Shown here piece after piece: positions 7,151 through 15,513 of a stretch of DNA of 64,000 bases (positions within the stretch are counted from its first letter, which is position 1; each line of letters begins with the position of its first letter). This DNA is from an uncultured Eubacteriales bacterium (GTDB taxonomy: Bacteria > Bacillota > Clostridia > Christensenellales > DTU072), in the NCBI GenBank assembly GCA_949292905.1, contig CASFAV010000002.1, forward strand, positions 1-64,000, given 5' to 3'. Below the pieces are notes generated by a model. The model searched no databases, was not told where the DNA came from, and worked only from the letters and a program-made list of their open reading frames with translations. The position numbers and the translations under genes were made by a program.

Positions 7151-7510
7151 ATGTATTGTCCTAACTGCGGCGAGCCCATACCCGACGGAGCTAAATTTTG
7201 TTATAAATGCGGAGCTTCATTAGGCGACGGTTATTCGCGCGACACGCGCGTCGATCCTTCCGCATACAATTACGACAGCGGAAGTTTCGGTTGGGCGGTG
7301 CTCGGCTTTTTCATTCCGCTCGTCGGTCTTATCCTGTACCTTGTATGGAAAGACGAAAAGCCAAAGTCCGCCAAGCGTGCGGGAAAAGGCGCTCTAGTCA
7401 GCGTGATCTTATATTTGATCGTCATAGCGATATACGTCATTGTTTTCGTTATCGCACTCGGATCGGTGATAGACTCGGCTACCGGAATGGCTATAGCGTC
7501 ATTGATTTAG
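7151..7510 (+). CDS. Zinc-ribbon membrane protein
   Basis: A 119-residue protein with an N-terminal zinc ribbon, MYCPNCGEPIPDGAKFCYKC, whose two CxxC pairs would hold one Zn2+ on the cytoplasmic side. A tyrosine/aspartate-rich linker follows, then a first hydrophobic segment (WAVLGFFIPLVGLILYLVW, about 50-68), a short basic loop KSAKRAGKG, and a second segment (about 80-105) in a re-entrant or two-helix arrangement. AAAGGAGG lies before the ATG. Proteins of this build are common in Firmicutes and mostly of unknown function. It closes the transcript, being followed by a terminator hairpin. Confidence 0.8.
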   Translation: MYCPNCGEPIPDGAKFCYKCGASLGDGYSRDTRVDPSAYNYDSGSFGWAVLGFFIPLVGLILYLVWKDEKPKSAKRAGKGALVSVILYLIVIAIYVIVFVIALGSVIDSATGMAIASLI

Positions 7511-7531
7511 CCCGCATAAAAAAACGCCATA

Positions 7532-7567
7532 AACGCTTTGACCGCTTTGCCGCTCAAAGCGTTTTCT
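7532..7567 (+). terminator. Terminator after the zinc-ribbon gene
   Basis: Ten-bp perfect stem aacgctttga (7532-7541) / tcaaagcgtt (7554-7563) followed by ttttct. The following 190 bases up to 7757 are AT-rich and hold nothing I can assign. Confidence 0.75.
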
Positions 7568-7756
7568 ATTAGATCAAAACGAAAACGTCAGGTAGCCAAA
7601 CGCACCCATTTTATAGGTTAAATTAATCCGAACTCCGTAAATATCCGCAACTATACTTCGTATTTACATACCTATGTCAACGTACCTATTCGAAACCCGA
7701 TTATCAATTATAAAAGTGTAATTCAAGCAATATAAATCCGATACTTAATAACACAC

Positions 7757-7790
7757 AAAAATATCCGCCTGTAGGTAAGACGGATATTTT
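7757..7790 (-). terminator. Terminator of the frameshifted surface-protein gene
   Basis: Perfect 10-bp stem aaaatatccg (7758-7767) / cggatatttt (7781-7790); read on the minus strand it is followed by a T-rich run. It lies 38 bases past the stop of the minus-strand gene. Confidence 0.65.
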
Positions 7791-7827
7791 CATGCATGGT
7801 TGCGCCTAAGGCGCATCGGTTGCTACA

Positions 7828-9194
7828 TTATTTTAATGCGTTATTTAGTCTTACCTTTTTTCTCCGCCGCTTTTCGATCATCGGTTTGATAACGAGCCAG
7901 CCTACGAGCGCAAGAACTATTACTCCCAGTACTATATTAACGGCGAGATAAGCGTCCGCCCTATTGTCGCCGACTTTATCAAGCTCCGTAAGATCGTTCC
8001 GCAAGCCTTTGTCGCTTGCCTCGAGCGCTTCCTTAGCCGCCGCCAATTCCTCTTTCAGTAAGACGATATCACCGCTTATATCGGAACTTATATCGAATAA
8101 AGTTTCCAATGCCGCCACTCGCCTTGCCAGCGCTTCGTTTTCGCTTTCAGCCAAGCCGATGCTTGTATTCAAGATCGAATCGGCTTCTTTATAAGCCTTC
8201 TCGAATTCGGACAACCTCCGGCTCAGTTCTTCGTAGTTATCCGTATCCGCTTCCCGTAATTGCAAAACGGCTTCGTTAAGTTTCGCTTGCACCGCGTCTA
8301 TGGCGTTCTCCAACGCCGTATCCGCCGCCTTGTATGCCGAGTCGAGCGCGGTGAGTTTATCGTTGAGCGTTCCCGCTTCGCCCGATATACTTTCCTCAAG
8401 TTCCGCTACCGCGTTGTCGAGGGGCATCATCACGTCGCCGAAACCGTAATTCGTTTCGTTGCCGAGATCCCGGTATTCCACTTCGCACCCGAGCGCTTTA
8501 ATCTCGGTAGCCACGAGCTTGCCGTATTGATTGAGAACGTGCACATCTCGTCGAGCGACATATCCTTCCACTCTTTGTCCCTGCCGTCGTCGTAGACGGG
8601 ATAATCTATTTCGGGATATTCGCTGAAATCGGAATATTGCGATTCGAATGCGTCGCTGTAAGCCGCAAAGCACCCAAGCTCCACGTTGATCGGCATTCCG
8701 AGTTCCGCCGCAAGCGCGCAAACCTTCTTCGATTCCTCGAGGCAATGCATTTTCGCGTGATAATAATCTTCAGCGCTCTCGTCGGGATAATACCTCGCCG
8801 TAGCGATACGCACGTACATCTCCGTCGCGCCGTAGGAGTTATACAACTGCTGTAGCGACCTCATATCGTTAGCGGTGTAAGTGCCGTCGGTATAGGTGTA
8901 ATCGTATTTGAATATGTCCGTGCCGTCCTCCCGGTGATTCATCACCGAAAGCGACACGCGGAAATCGTCCACGGGAAATTCCGCTTCGTCGTCGAATACC
9001 GCGTAATCTATCTTGTTTTTGTTGCGCAGGAAATTACCGATGAGCGACGTGGTACCGGACGGTACGGTGCCGTCCCTGACGCTTGCGGAAACGCAAACTA
9101 TCATAAATACGGATAACGCTATGATTATCGCCGCCATTACGGAGCCGGTTATTATCCATATTTTTTGTTTCTTGTTCAGATTCAAAGTTTTCAT
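7828..9194 (-). pseudogene. Frameshifted membrane-anchored surface protein with coiled coil
   Basis: Two overlapping minus-strand frames form one former gene. The first (from 9194) has an N-terminal membrane/signal segment IWIITGSVMAAIIIALSVF, then a sugar-hydrolase-like half TIM barrel (FRVSLSVMNHRED, MYVRIATARYYPDES, MPINVELGCFAAYSD). After MSLDEMCTF near 8540 the sense continues in the next frame as HVLNQYGKLVATEIKALG, then YRDLGNETNYGFG, recalling the acid/base strand of GH53-like enzymes. There the barrel stops: a heptad coiled coil of about 190 residues follows, and a C-terminal membrane helix (NIVLGVIVLALVGWLVI) with an RRRKK tail. AAAGAGGCAGG precedes the ATG. A single-base shift near 8535-8545 restores about 455 residues. 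Function unknown; a cell-surface stalk with a degenerate glycosidase head is my best reading. Confidence 0.7.
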
Positions 9195-9399
9195 TCCTGC
9201 CTCTTTGTTTCGTTTATTCTTTACGATAATATTTTATCTGCCGAGCGGCTTTCGTTATTGCATTTTTGTTTCATATTTTATATTTTTGTTTCGAACATTC
9301 ACAACAAGTTTTCTAGCTTGCAAACATACGCGGGAGCTTTTATGAACACAATGAAAAGCGGCGCAGTACGCAAAACGCGCGTTTTTATCAAGAATATCC

Positions 9400-9426
9400 C
9401 AAAAAAGAGGACGCTTTGCGTCCTCT
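9400..9426 (-). terminator. Terminator of the rhamnose operon
   Basis: Nine-bp stem agaggacgc (9406-9414) / gcgtcctct (9418-9426); on the minus strand it is followed by six T. It lies 24 bases past the rhaD stop. Confidence 0.85.
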
Positions 9427-9449
9427 AGTCACAGACCGATCGCCGCGTT

Positions 9450-10280
9450 TCAATCCAGAACGCCCTTTCTCGGAGTCACGCCGAAAAAGTCGGCAAGTTT
9501 TCTGAGTTCGTCATCCGTAATGGTATTGACGCGCGGAAGGTGTGCGGTACGCATATATATCTGCGCCGCTTTCTCGGCGGTCTCGATGAGACCGAAGGTC
9601 TCGTCGAGCGTCCTGCCCGTACCGTATATGCCGTGCATCGCCCATACCACGAGACGCGCGGACTTCGCTTTTTCGGCGGTCGCCGCCCCTATCTCGTCCG
9701 TTCCGCAGAGCATCCAGGGCAAAACCTCCACGCCTTCGGGGAATACGACGATACATTCGGTGCTCATCTGCCAGAGAGTATGAGTGAATTCGTCCGGATC
9801 GAGCGTATGGACGTAGGTCATCGCTAAAAGATCGGTGGGATGCGAGTGCATGACCACGCGGTGCTCGGGATCGACCGACAGACGCGCCGCGTGCGTCATC
9901 ATGTGCGCGGGGAATTCCGAAGTGGGTCTGCCGCCGTCCGCAAAACCCCACAAAAGCTCGGCGCACGCTCCGTCGCGCGCGATCCTCACGATACCGAGAT
10001 TGTTCTCGGGATCCTCTTTCACGTTCTTGAAATATTTGCCCGTTCCGGTAACGAGGAATATTTTCCCCGCAAGCGCGGATGCGTCGAAGCTCGCCGCTTT
10101 CACCCCCATAAAAGGTATGCGGCGTAATACGCGCTCGACGTCGAGATATTCTTTTACATTACTTTCGTCGAGCAGCATGCTGATGTTGCCGCCGTTGCGT
10201 TCGTCCCAGCCGAGACGGTACATATTCGCCGCCGTGTCGCAGAAAGATTTAAGGAATTTTGCGTCGTCGATCTTTTTCAT
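9450..10280 (-). CDS. rhaD: Rhamnulose-1-phosphate aldolase
   Basis: Class II (zinc) aldolase that splits L-rhamnulose 1-phosphate into dihydroxyacetone phosphate and L-lactaldehyde, the last step of this operon's pathway. The 276-residue length matches the E. coli enzyme (274). Zinc ligands are visible as MHSHPTD (His145, His147) and WAMHGIYG (His216), and the catalytic glutamate as RPTSEFPAH (about Glu122). The N-terminal GWDERNGGNIS loop is the family's phosphate-binding strand. ATG is preceded by GAGGT. It is the last gene of the operon, 40 bases after rhaA, and is followed by a terminator. Confidence 0.95.
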   Translation of the reverse strand: MKKIDDAKFLKSFCDTAANMYRLGWDERNGGNISMLLDESNVKEYLDVERVLRRIPFMGVKAASFDASALAGKIFLVTGTGKYFKNVKEDPENNLGIVRIARDGACAELLWGFADGGRPTSEFPAHMMTHAARLSVDPEHRVVMHSHPTDLLAMTYVHTLDPDEFTHTLWQMSTECIVVFPEGVEVLPWMLCGTDEIGAATAEKAKSARLVVWAMHGIYGTGRTLDETFGLIETAEKAAQIYMRTAHLPRVNTITDDELRKLADFFGVTPRKGVLD

Positions 10281-10320
10281 AGTCGTTTACCTCGTCGATT
10301 TAACCGTTTAGGTATTATTC

Positions 10321-11565
10321 TTATTTTCTCGAAGACAGCTTTTCCGCTTCATAATTTCTTACTTTATCGTACCAGTCGCCCGCAGGCACGCCCGCTCTTG
10401 AGAGGTATTCCTCCCAAACGCCGCCGAAAGGTAAAGTTTTGACCTCCTCGGAAAGCGCCATGAGTTCGGTGAATCTCGCCGAATCCTGCATTTTGCGCAT
10501 CTCCTCGTAGGGCTGGAGCGCCGCCCACAATAAGGCTTTCCGAACGCTTCTCGCGCCCACAACCCATGCGGCTATGCGATTGATGCTCGCGTCAAAATAG
10601 TCGGTGGCGACGAGCACCTTCTTCTCCGCGTTGTTGCGTATTATTTCTTTGGCGATCTCCTTGAGTTCGTCCTCGAAAAGCACCACGTGATCCGAATCCC
10701 AACGCACGCCGCGCGTGACGTGGAGCGCGACTTTGTCGTAGAATGCGAGTAACGACGGTATCTTGTCGCTCACGCATTCGGTCGGGTGATAATGTCCGTT
10801 GTCCAATAGACAGCAGATACCGTTCAACGCGGCGTAATTCATATAGAATTCGCTGTTGCCTACGGTATAGCTCTCCACGCCTATGCCGAATACTTTGCTT
10901 TCCACCGCGACGGTGACCTTATTCCTGTCGAAAGGCTCCGCCAGTATTTCGTCCAAGGACTTCTTCAGCCTTAATCTCGGCGCGAGCCTGTCTGCGGGCA
11001 CATCCTTGAAGCCGTCGGGTATCCATATATTCATCAAGCACGGGGAACCCGTTTCGTCGGCGAAATACTCGGCGATTTTGAGGCAAGCCTTGCAGTGTCT
11101 CACCCAGAAAGCGCGTATTTCTTCGTCGGGCGACGAGAGAGTGAGTCCGTCCTTCACGTTTTTATGCGAAAAGAGCGTGGGATTGAAGTCGATGCCGTCG
11201 AGTCCCTCTTTCTTCGCGAATGCCACCCACGGCGCGAAGTGCTCGGGGCGGTATCCGTCCCTGTCGATGTTTTCGCCGTTCAATACGGCGTAGCTTGCGT
11301 GCAGATTGAGCCTTTTTTTGCCGGGGATCAGCGAAAACGCGAAAGCGATATCGGAAGTGAGCTCCTCGAAATTCCTTGCGCGCCCGGGATAATTGCCCGT
11401 TGTCTGTATCCCGCCCGAAGCCGCGGTCGCGCTATCGAAGCCGTACACGTCGTCTCCCTGCCAGCAATGCACGGATAACGGGATCTCCGCCGTAAGGCGT
11501 ATCGCTTTCTCGGTATCTATTCCGTAACGCGAATAAATTTCTTCGGCTGTCTTATAGTAGTCCAT
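10321..11565 (-). CDS. rhaA: L-rhamnose isomerase
   Basis: Cytoplasmic metal-dependent isomerase turning L-rhamnose into L-rhamnulose. The 414 residues start YYKTAEEIYSRYGIDTEKAI and show the family blocks SVHCWQGDDVYGFD, RLNLHASYAV, GLDGIDFNPT and the metal-binding DNGHYHPTE and WDSDHVV. Length is normal (E. coli 419). The start ATG lies one base after the rhaB stop, and its ribosome binding site GGGAGGAAG is formed by the last codons of rhaB, so the two are translated in a coupled way. It lies between kinase and aldolase in the canonical pathway set. Confidence 0.96.
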   Translation of the reverse strand: MDYYKTAEEIYSRYGIDTEKAIRLTAEIPLSVHCWQGDDVYGFDSATAASGGIQTTGNYPGRARNFEELTSDIAFAFSLIPGKKRLNLHASYAVLNGENIDRDGYRPEHFAPWVAFAKKEGLDGIDFNPTLFSHKNVKDGLTLSSPDEEIRAFWVRHCKACLKIAEYFADETGSPCLMNIWIPDGFKDVPADRLAPRLRLKKSLDEILAEPFDRNKVTVAVESKVFGIGVESYTVGNSEFYMNYAALNGICCLLDNGHYHPTECVSDKIPSLLAFYDKVALHVTRGVRWDSDHVVLFEDELKEIAKEIIRNNAEKKVLVATDYFDASINRIAAWVVGARSVRKALLWAALQPYEEMRKMQDSARFTELMALSEEVKTLPFGGVWEEYLSRAGVPAGDWYDKVRNYEAEKLSSRK

Positions 11566-11566
11566 C

Positions 11567-12871
11567 TTACTTCCTCCCGAACTGAGATTTGAGATTGCCT
11601 ATAGCCGTAGCTTCTATCGGCACGGCCTTTACTTTAAGTCCGCACACTTCCTGCGTTATGCGGTTGAGATAACCGTTCTTCGCTCCGCCGCCCGTTATCG
11701 TCAGCTCTGAGAATCTCCTGCCGCAAACGCTCTCGAGCTCATTGATCGCCTTGGCGTAAGCGCGGGCGAGTCCGCAGAATGCGGCGCGGAAATAATCGCC
11801 TTGCGTTTTCGCTCCGGAGCCTTCGGCGAAGTACCCGTCGAAAGCCGCCGTCATGCTCGCGGGAGCGAGAAAGCGCGGATCGTCGGCGTCTATAACGCCG
11901 TCGAAAGAGCTCGCTTCCGCTTTCTCGACGATGGCGTCGAAGCTTTCGTCGGGGCAAAGCTCTTTCCGCAAAGACTGCACGAGCCATAAGCCCATGATGT
12001 TTTTCTGATAGCGGATATAGCCGACGCCGCCTTCGTTGGACCAGTTGGCGAGACGGCTTTTCTCGTCGGTATGCGCCTTTGCCGACTTTATGCCGAGAAG
12101 CGACCACGTACCCGACGAAATATAAGGTCCGTCGCCGTCCAGCGCTTCCACTGCGCTCGCGGTGTCGTGAGAGGGCGCAAACACCACTTCGGTCTGTCCG
12201 CCCACCTTCTCGGCGATATCGGGAAGGAGCTTGCCGAGCCTTTCTCCGGGCTTTGCGAGTTTCCCGAAAAGTTTTCTCGGAAGCATGTCGAGCTCGGACA
12301 ATATCTCTTCGTCGAATTCTCCCGTATCCACGTTGACGAGCCCCGTCGTAGTGGCGTTCGTATATTCTTTGGCTTTTACTCCCGTGAGGCGGTAAGAGAG
12401 ATATTCAGGTATCATCAGGAAATCGCTCGCCGATTTTAGTTTATCGCTTAAAGCGTCGCGAGTCAATTGGTATATCGTGTTGAAGGGCTGGAATTGTATG
12501 CCCGTGCGTTCGTAAAGCTTTGCGAAAGGTATGCGTGAATGTACCTCTTCGACCGCTTCTTCGGTACGCGGATCGCGGTACGCTCTGCACGGGAGCAACG
12601 CCTCGTCGCCGCTCATGATAACGTAGTCCACGCCCCAGGTGTCTATCGCGAGAGAACGTATCGACGGATACTTCTCAAAAGCCTTCCTTATGCCCTCGAC
12701 TACGTTATCGAAAAGTTCTTCGATATCCCATATCGCGCCTTCGGGCGACTGTTTCACACCGTTGGGAAACCTGAATACTTCATCGGTGTTTATCGCACCG
12801 TTCTCGAGCCACCCTATTATGTGTCTCCCGCTCGAAGCTCCTATATCTATCGCAAGATAAACTTCTTTCAT
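11567..12871 (-). CDS. rhaB: Rhamnulokinase
   Basis: FGGY-family sugar kinase phosphorylating L-rhamnulose with ATP. The start LAIDIGASSGRHIIGWLENG is the FGGY phosphate-1 motif, LAIDTWGVDYVI the sugar-binding strand, APSHDTASAV and ISSGTWSLLG the ATPase-fold blocks, and ITGGGAKNGYLNRITQEVCG the adenosine motif. At 434 residues it is shorter than E. coli RhaB (489): it ends at EATAIGNLKSQFGRK, where other family members continue with a terminal helix. The shortened end also serves as the ribosome binding site of rhaA. Probably active because all catalytic motifs are present; whether the missing helix matters is not known. Confidence 0.94.
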   Translation of the reverse strand: MKEVYLAIDIGASSGRHIIGWLENGAINTDEVFRFPNGVKQSPEGAIWDIEELFDNVVEGIRKAFEKYPSIRSLAIDTWGVDYVIMSGDEALLPCRAYRDPRTEEAVEEVHSRIPFAKLYERTGIQFQPFNTIYQLTRDALSDKLKSASDFLMIPEYLSYRLTGVKAKEYTNATTTGLVNVDTGEFDEEILSELDMLPRKLFGKLAKPGERLGKLLPDIAEKVGGQTEVVFAPSHDTASAVEALDGDGPYISSGTWSLLGIKSAKAHTDEKSRLANWSNEGGVGYIRYQKNIMGLWLVQSLRKELCPDESFDAIVEKAEASSFDGVIDADDPRFLAPASMTAAFDGYFAEGSGAKTQGDYFRAAFCGLARAYAKAINELESVCGRRFSELTITGGGAKNGYLNRITQEVCGLKVKAVPIEATAIGNLKSQFGRK

Positions 12872-12913
12872 GATCCGACCGCCCTGAGCGCTTTTCGCGC
12901 CGACGTTCTTCGC

Positions 12914-15472
12914 TTATGCGTTGAACGTATATTCACCCGCGCCGACGACTCTGACGTCGAGCCCGCCGATAACTATTTTCGCTTCGGTATTCGACGGCAC
13001 CGTTATCTTGTATTCCGTACCGCTCGCCGTCTTACGCCAAGAGCATTTCACCGTCCCGTACACGCTCCTGTATTCCGCTTCCGCATAAGTGAGCGTTCCT
13101 CCGGGTTGCGGCGCTATCTCGAAAGAGTTCTCGCCCGCTACCGATATCCCGCACGTTACGGAGAACAACCATTCGCACACCGCGCCTTTGGAATAGTGAT
13201 CGAGCGACGCCACTCCGCCCTGCGCTTCGGTGCCCTCCCAGCTTTCCCATATCGTGTTCGCGCCGCTCTTCGGCATGAAGAGCCAGCCGGGCATCTCCTC
13301 GTTCTCGAGCAAACGGTATGCGTATTCTATGTTCATTTTTCCCAGAACGTGGAGTATGAAGGGCGTGGACAAGAAACCGGTTCCCAACCGCCAGCCGTAT
13401 GCGGTCATGGCTTGTATAAGGCGTTTCTCGGCATATTCGGTCTGCTTTTCGTCCAGAAGATCCATATATAACGGACGCACCAATTTCGCCTGTCTGTCCG
13501 TATCGAGGCTGAATTTGGGCGTTTCGATAAGCTTACGGTATCCTATGCGAGCTTTCTCCGCGTATTTTGCGTAAATCGCGGCATCCTCCGTTTCGCCCAA
13601 AGCCTCCGCTATCTCCTTCATCCGTCCGAGCATAAAGACTATATACGCCGTCGTTTCCTCGGGATGCGGACTGACGAAATCTTTGATAGCGAACGCCTTA
13701 ACGTCCGCAGGCTCCGCCCATTCGCCGTAGGACTGACCGTAATTACATATATATTTACGCCACTTGAAACCCACTCCCGTCGGCAACGAAGTGAGATACG
13801 GCTTGCCCATGCAACCGATCTTATATATAGCGTACCTGCGCATCGCGGCGTAATTGTCCTTCAGCGCTCTGATATCGCCGTACTGCTTCCACATACGGTA
13901 AGGAATGAGCACGCCCGCGTCCGACCAGCCCGCCGAGCCGTCCATCGAATTCATATAGAAATCCACTCCGCCTTTGGGCGTGATCTGACGGAAACAGCCG
14001 TTACGGCGTTGACCGTCGCGCATATCCAGGACGTATTTGCGCGCGAAAGGCGCGTAAGAGAAAAGATAACTCGCCGTATCCGCGAATATCTGCGCGTCGC
14101 CCGTCCAACCGTGACGTTCTCTGGTCGGACAATCGGTAGGCACGTCGGCATGATTGTTTTTCGCAGACCAGAGAGTGCATCCGACGAATTTGTTTATCAG
14201 TTCGTGCGAACATTCAAAGCGCATCGTTTCTTCCATATCGGAATACACGGCTATCGCGGTGAAATCGTCGGGCGTCCATTCGACGTCGCTTTCCACGAGC
14301 GCGTATTGGAAGCCGAAGACGGCAAATTTGGTTTTATAGTCGTTCCTGCCCTCTTTGCAGACGTATTCCACCTGCTGAAGCGGAGTTCTGCGTTTTTTCG
14401 TGGCGCACTGAATGTTTTTCTGTGTGAATTCGCCCTGCTCGTCGAACATTTCTCCGAAACGGAGTTTGATTTTCTGTCCCGCTTTCGCAAGAAGCGAAAA
14501 ACTTACGTAACCCGCGATGTTTTGTCCGAAGTCCAATACCTTACTGCCGCTCGGAGTCACGACGAGGCGGGGCGAGCGGAAACGCTCGTGCTCGGTAACG
14601 TGAACGTTGTTCGAGCATACCGGCGTAAGCTTACATTTCGTTACTTTTGCCACACCGCCGTAAGAAGGCGCGAGGCGCGCGTCGACGATCTCGCCGTCCT
14701 TATTGTCGGCAAAGCGTATCGCTCCGTTGTCGGACCAACTCCAGTCCGCGCCGCTTACGACGCGCGTTATTTCGCCGTTCGCCGCATACAATTCGAGCTG
14801 TAAAAGCAGTTTCGTTTGAGTCCCGTACTGATTTTTCAATCCCCACGCGCCGCAGCTGCCGCGGTACCATCCGTCCGCGAGCTCGGCCGTAATTACGTTG
14901 GCGCCCTCTTTTACGGAATCGGTGACGTCGTAGGTCTGATATTGTATGCGCTTCGTATAGTCGGTATGTCCCGGCGCGAGCACGAAATCGCCCGCCCGCA
15001 CACCGTTGATCTTCACTTCGTAAAGTCCGCAAGCGGTAGCGTACAGCCGCGCTTTGACAATATTCCTCGCTTCGAATTCCTTTCTGAAGCAATCGACCGG
15101 ATAACGCTTCTTCCTGTTTACGCGGTAATTACCGGATATCCATTCGGCGCGCCAGTCCTCTTTATGCAACAGTCCGGTTTCGAAATACGCTTTCTCCGAA
15201 ACTTCGCCCTCGGCGCCGCTCTCGTCCCAGAGGGTGACCGTCCATTCCACTCTTTCGCGGGAAGCGCAAGACAAAGGATATTCGACGCGCATGCTGCACG
15301 ACAGTACTTTGCCGCTGTCCCACACCGTCTTTTCCCCGTTAACGGCAACGATACGGTATGCGCTCTGTCTTTTCCCGCCTTCGCAAGTCCACATAAGGCG
15401 CGGATTTCCGATGTCGATCCCTATCGGGTTTTTCAGATATTCGGTTCTTAAATTAACGGCTTTCATGGTCAT
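12914..15472 (-). CDS. Alpha-L-rhamnosidase (GH78), intracellular
   Basis: Releases terminal L-rhamnose from glycosides or oligosaccharides. The 852 residues follow the GH78 plan: N-terminal beta-sandwich domains (to about 410), an (alpha/alpha)6 catalytic barrel, and a C-terminal beta domain. The barrel opens with the signature DVPTDCPTRERHGWTGDAQI (about 443-462), holding the candidate general-acid glutamate. The second conserved glutamate is expected in TIWESWEG near residue 735, and SYGEWAEP lines the active site. There is no signal peptide, so the enzyme acts after uptake, matching the GPH transporter gene just upstream. It lies 42 bases before rhaB. Released rhamnose feeds RhaA. Substrate (plant or microbial rhamnoside) cannot be read from the sequence. 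Confidence 0.94.
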   Translation of the reverse strand: MTMKAVNLRTEYLKNPIGIDIGNPRLMWTCEGGKRQSAYRIVAVNGEKTVWDSGKVLSCSMRVEYPLSCASRERVEWTVTLWDESGAEGEVSEKAYFETGLLHKEDWRAEWISGNYRVNRKKRYPVDCFRKEFEARNIVKARLYATACGLYEVKINGVRAGDFVLAPGHTDYTKRIQYQTYDVTDSVKEGANVITAELADGWYRGSCGAWGLKNQYGTQTKLLLQLELYAANGEITRVVSGADWSWSDNGAIRFADNKDGEIVDARLAPSYGGVAKVTKCKLTPVCSNNVHVTEHERFRSPRLVVTPSGSKVLDFGQNIAGYVSFSLLAKAGQKIKLRFGEMFDEQGEFTQKNIQCATKKRRTPLQQVEYVCKEGRNDYKTKFAVFGFQYALVESDVEWTPDDFTAIAVYSDMEETMRFECSHELINKFVGCTLWSAKNNHADVPTDCPTRERHGWTGDAQIFADTASYLFSYAPFARKYVLDMRDGQRRNGCFRQITPKGGVDFYMNSMDGSAGWSDAGVLIPYRMWKQYGDIRALKDNYAAMRRYAIYKIGCMGKPYLTSLPTGVGFKWRKYICNYGQSYGEWAEPADVKAFAIKDFVSPHPEETTAYIVFMLGRMKEIAEALGETEDAAIYAKYAEKARIGYRKLIETPKFSLDTDRQAKLVRPLYMDLLDEKQTEYAEKRLIQAMTAYGWRLGTGFLSTPFILHVLGKMNIEYAYRLLENEEMPGWLFMPKSGANTIWESWEGTEAQGGVASLDHYSKGAVCEWLFSVTCGISVAGENSFEIAPQPGGTLTYAEAEYRSVYGTVKCSWRKTASGTEYKITVPSNTEAKIVIGGLDVRVVGAGEYTFNA

Positions 15473-15513
15473 TCTCTCCCGTTACTCGATTTTCGATGAT
15501 TTATGACGGGCTC

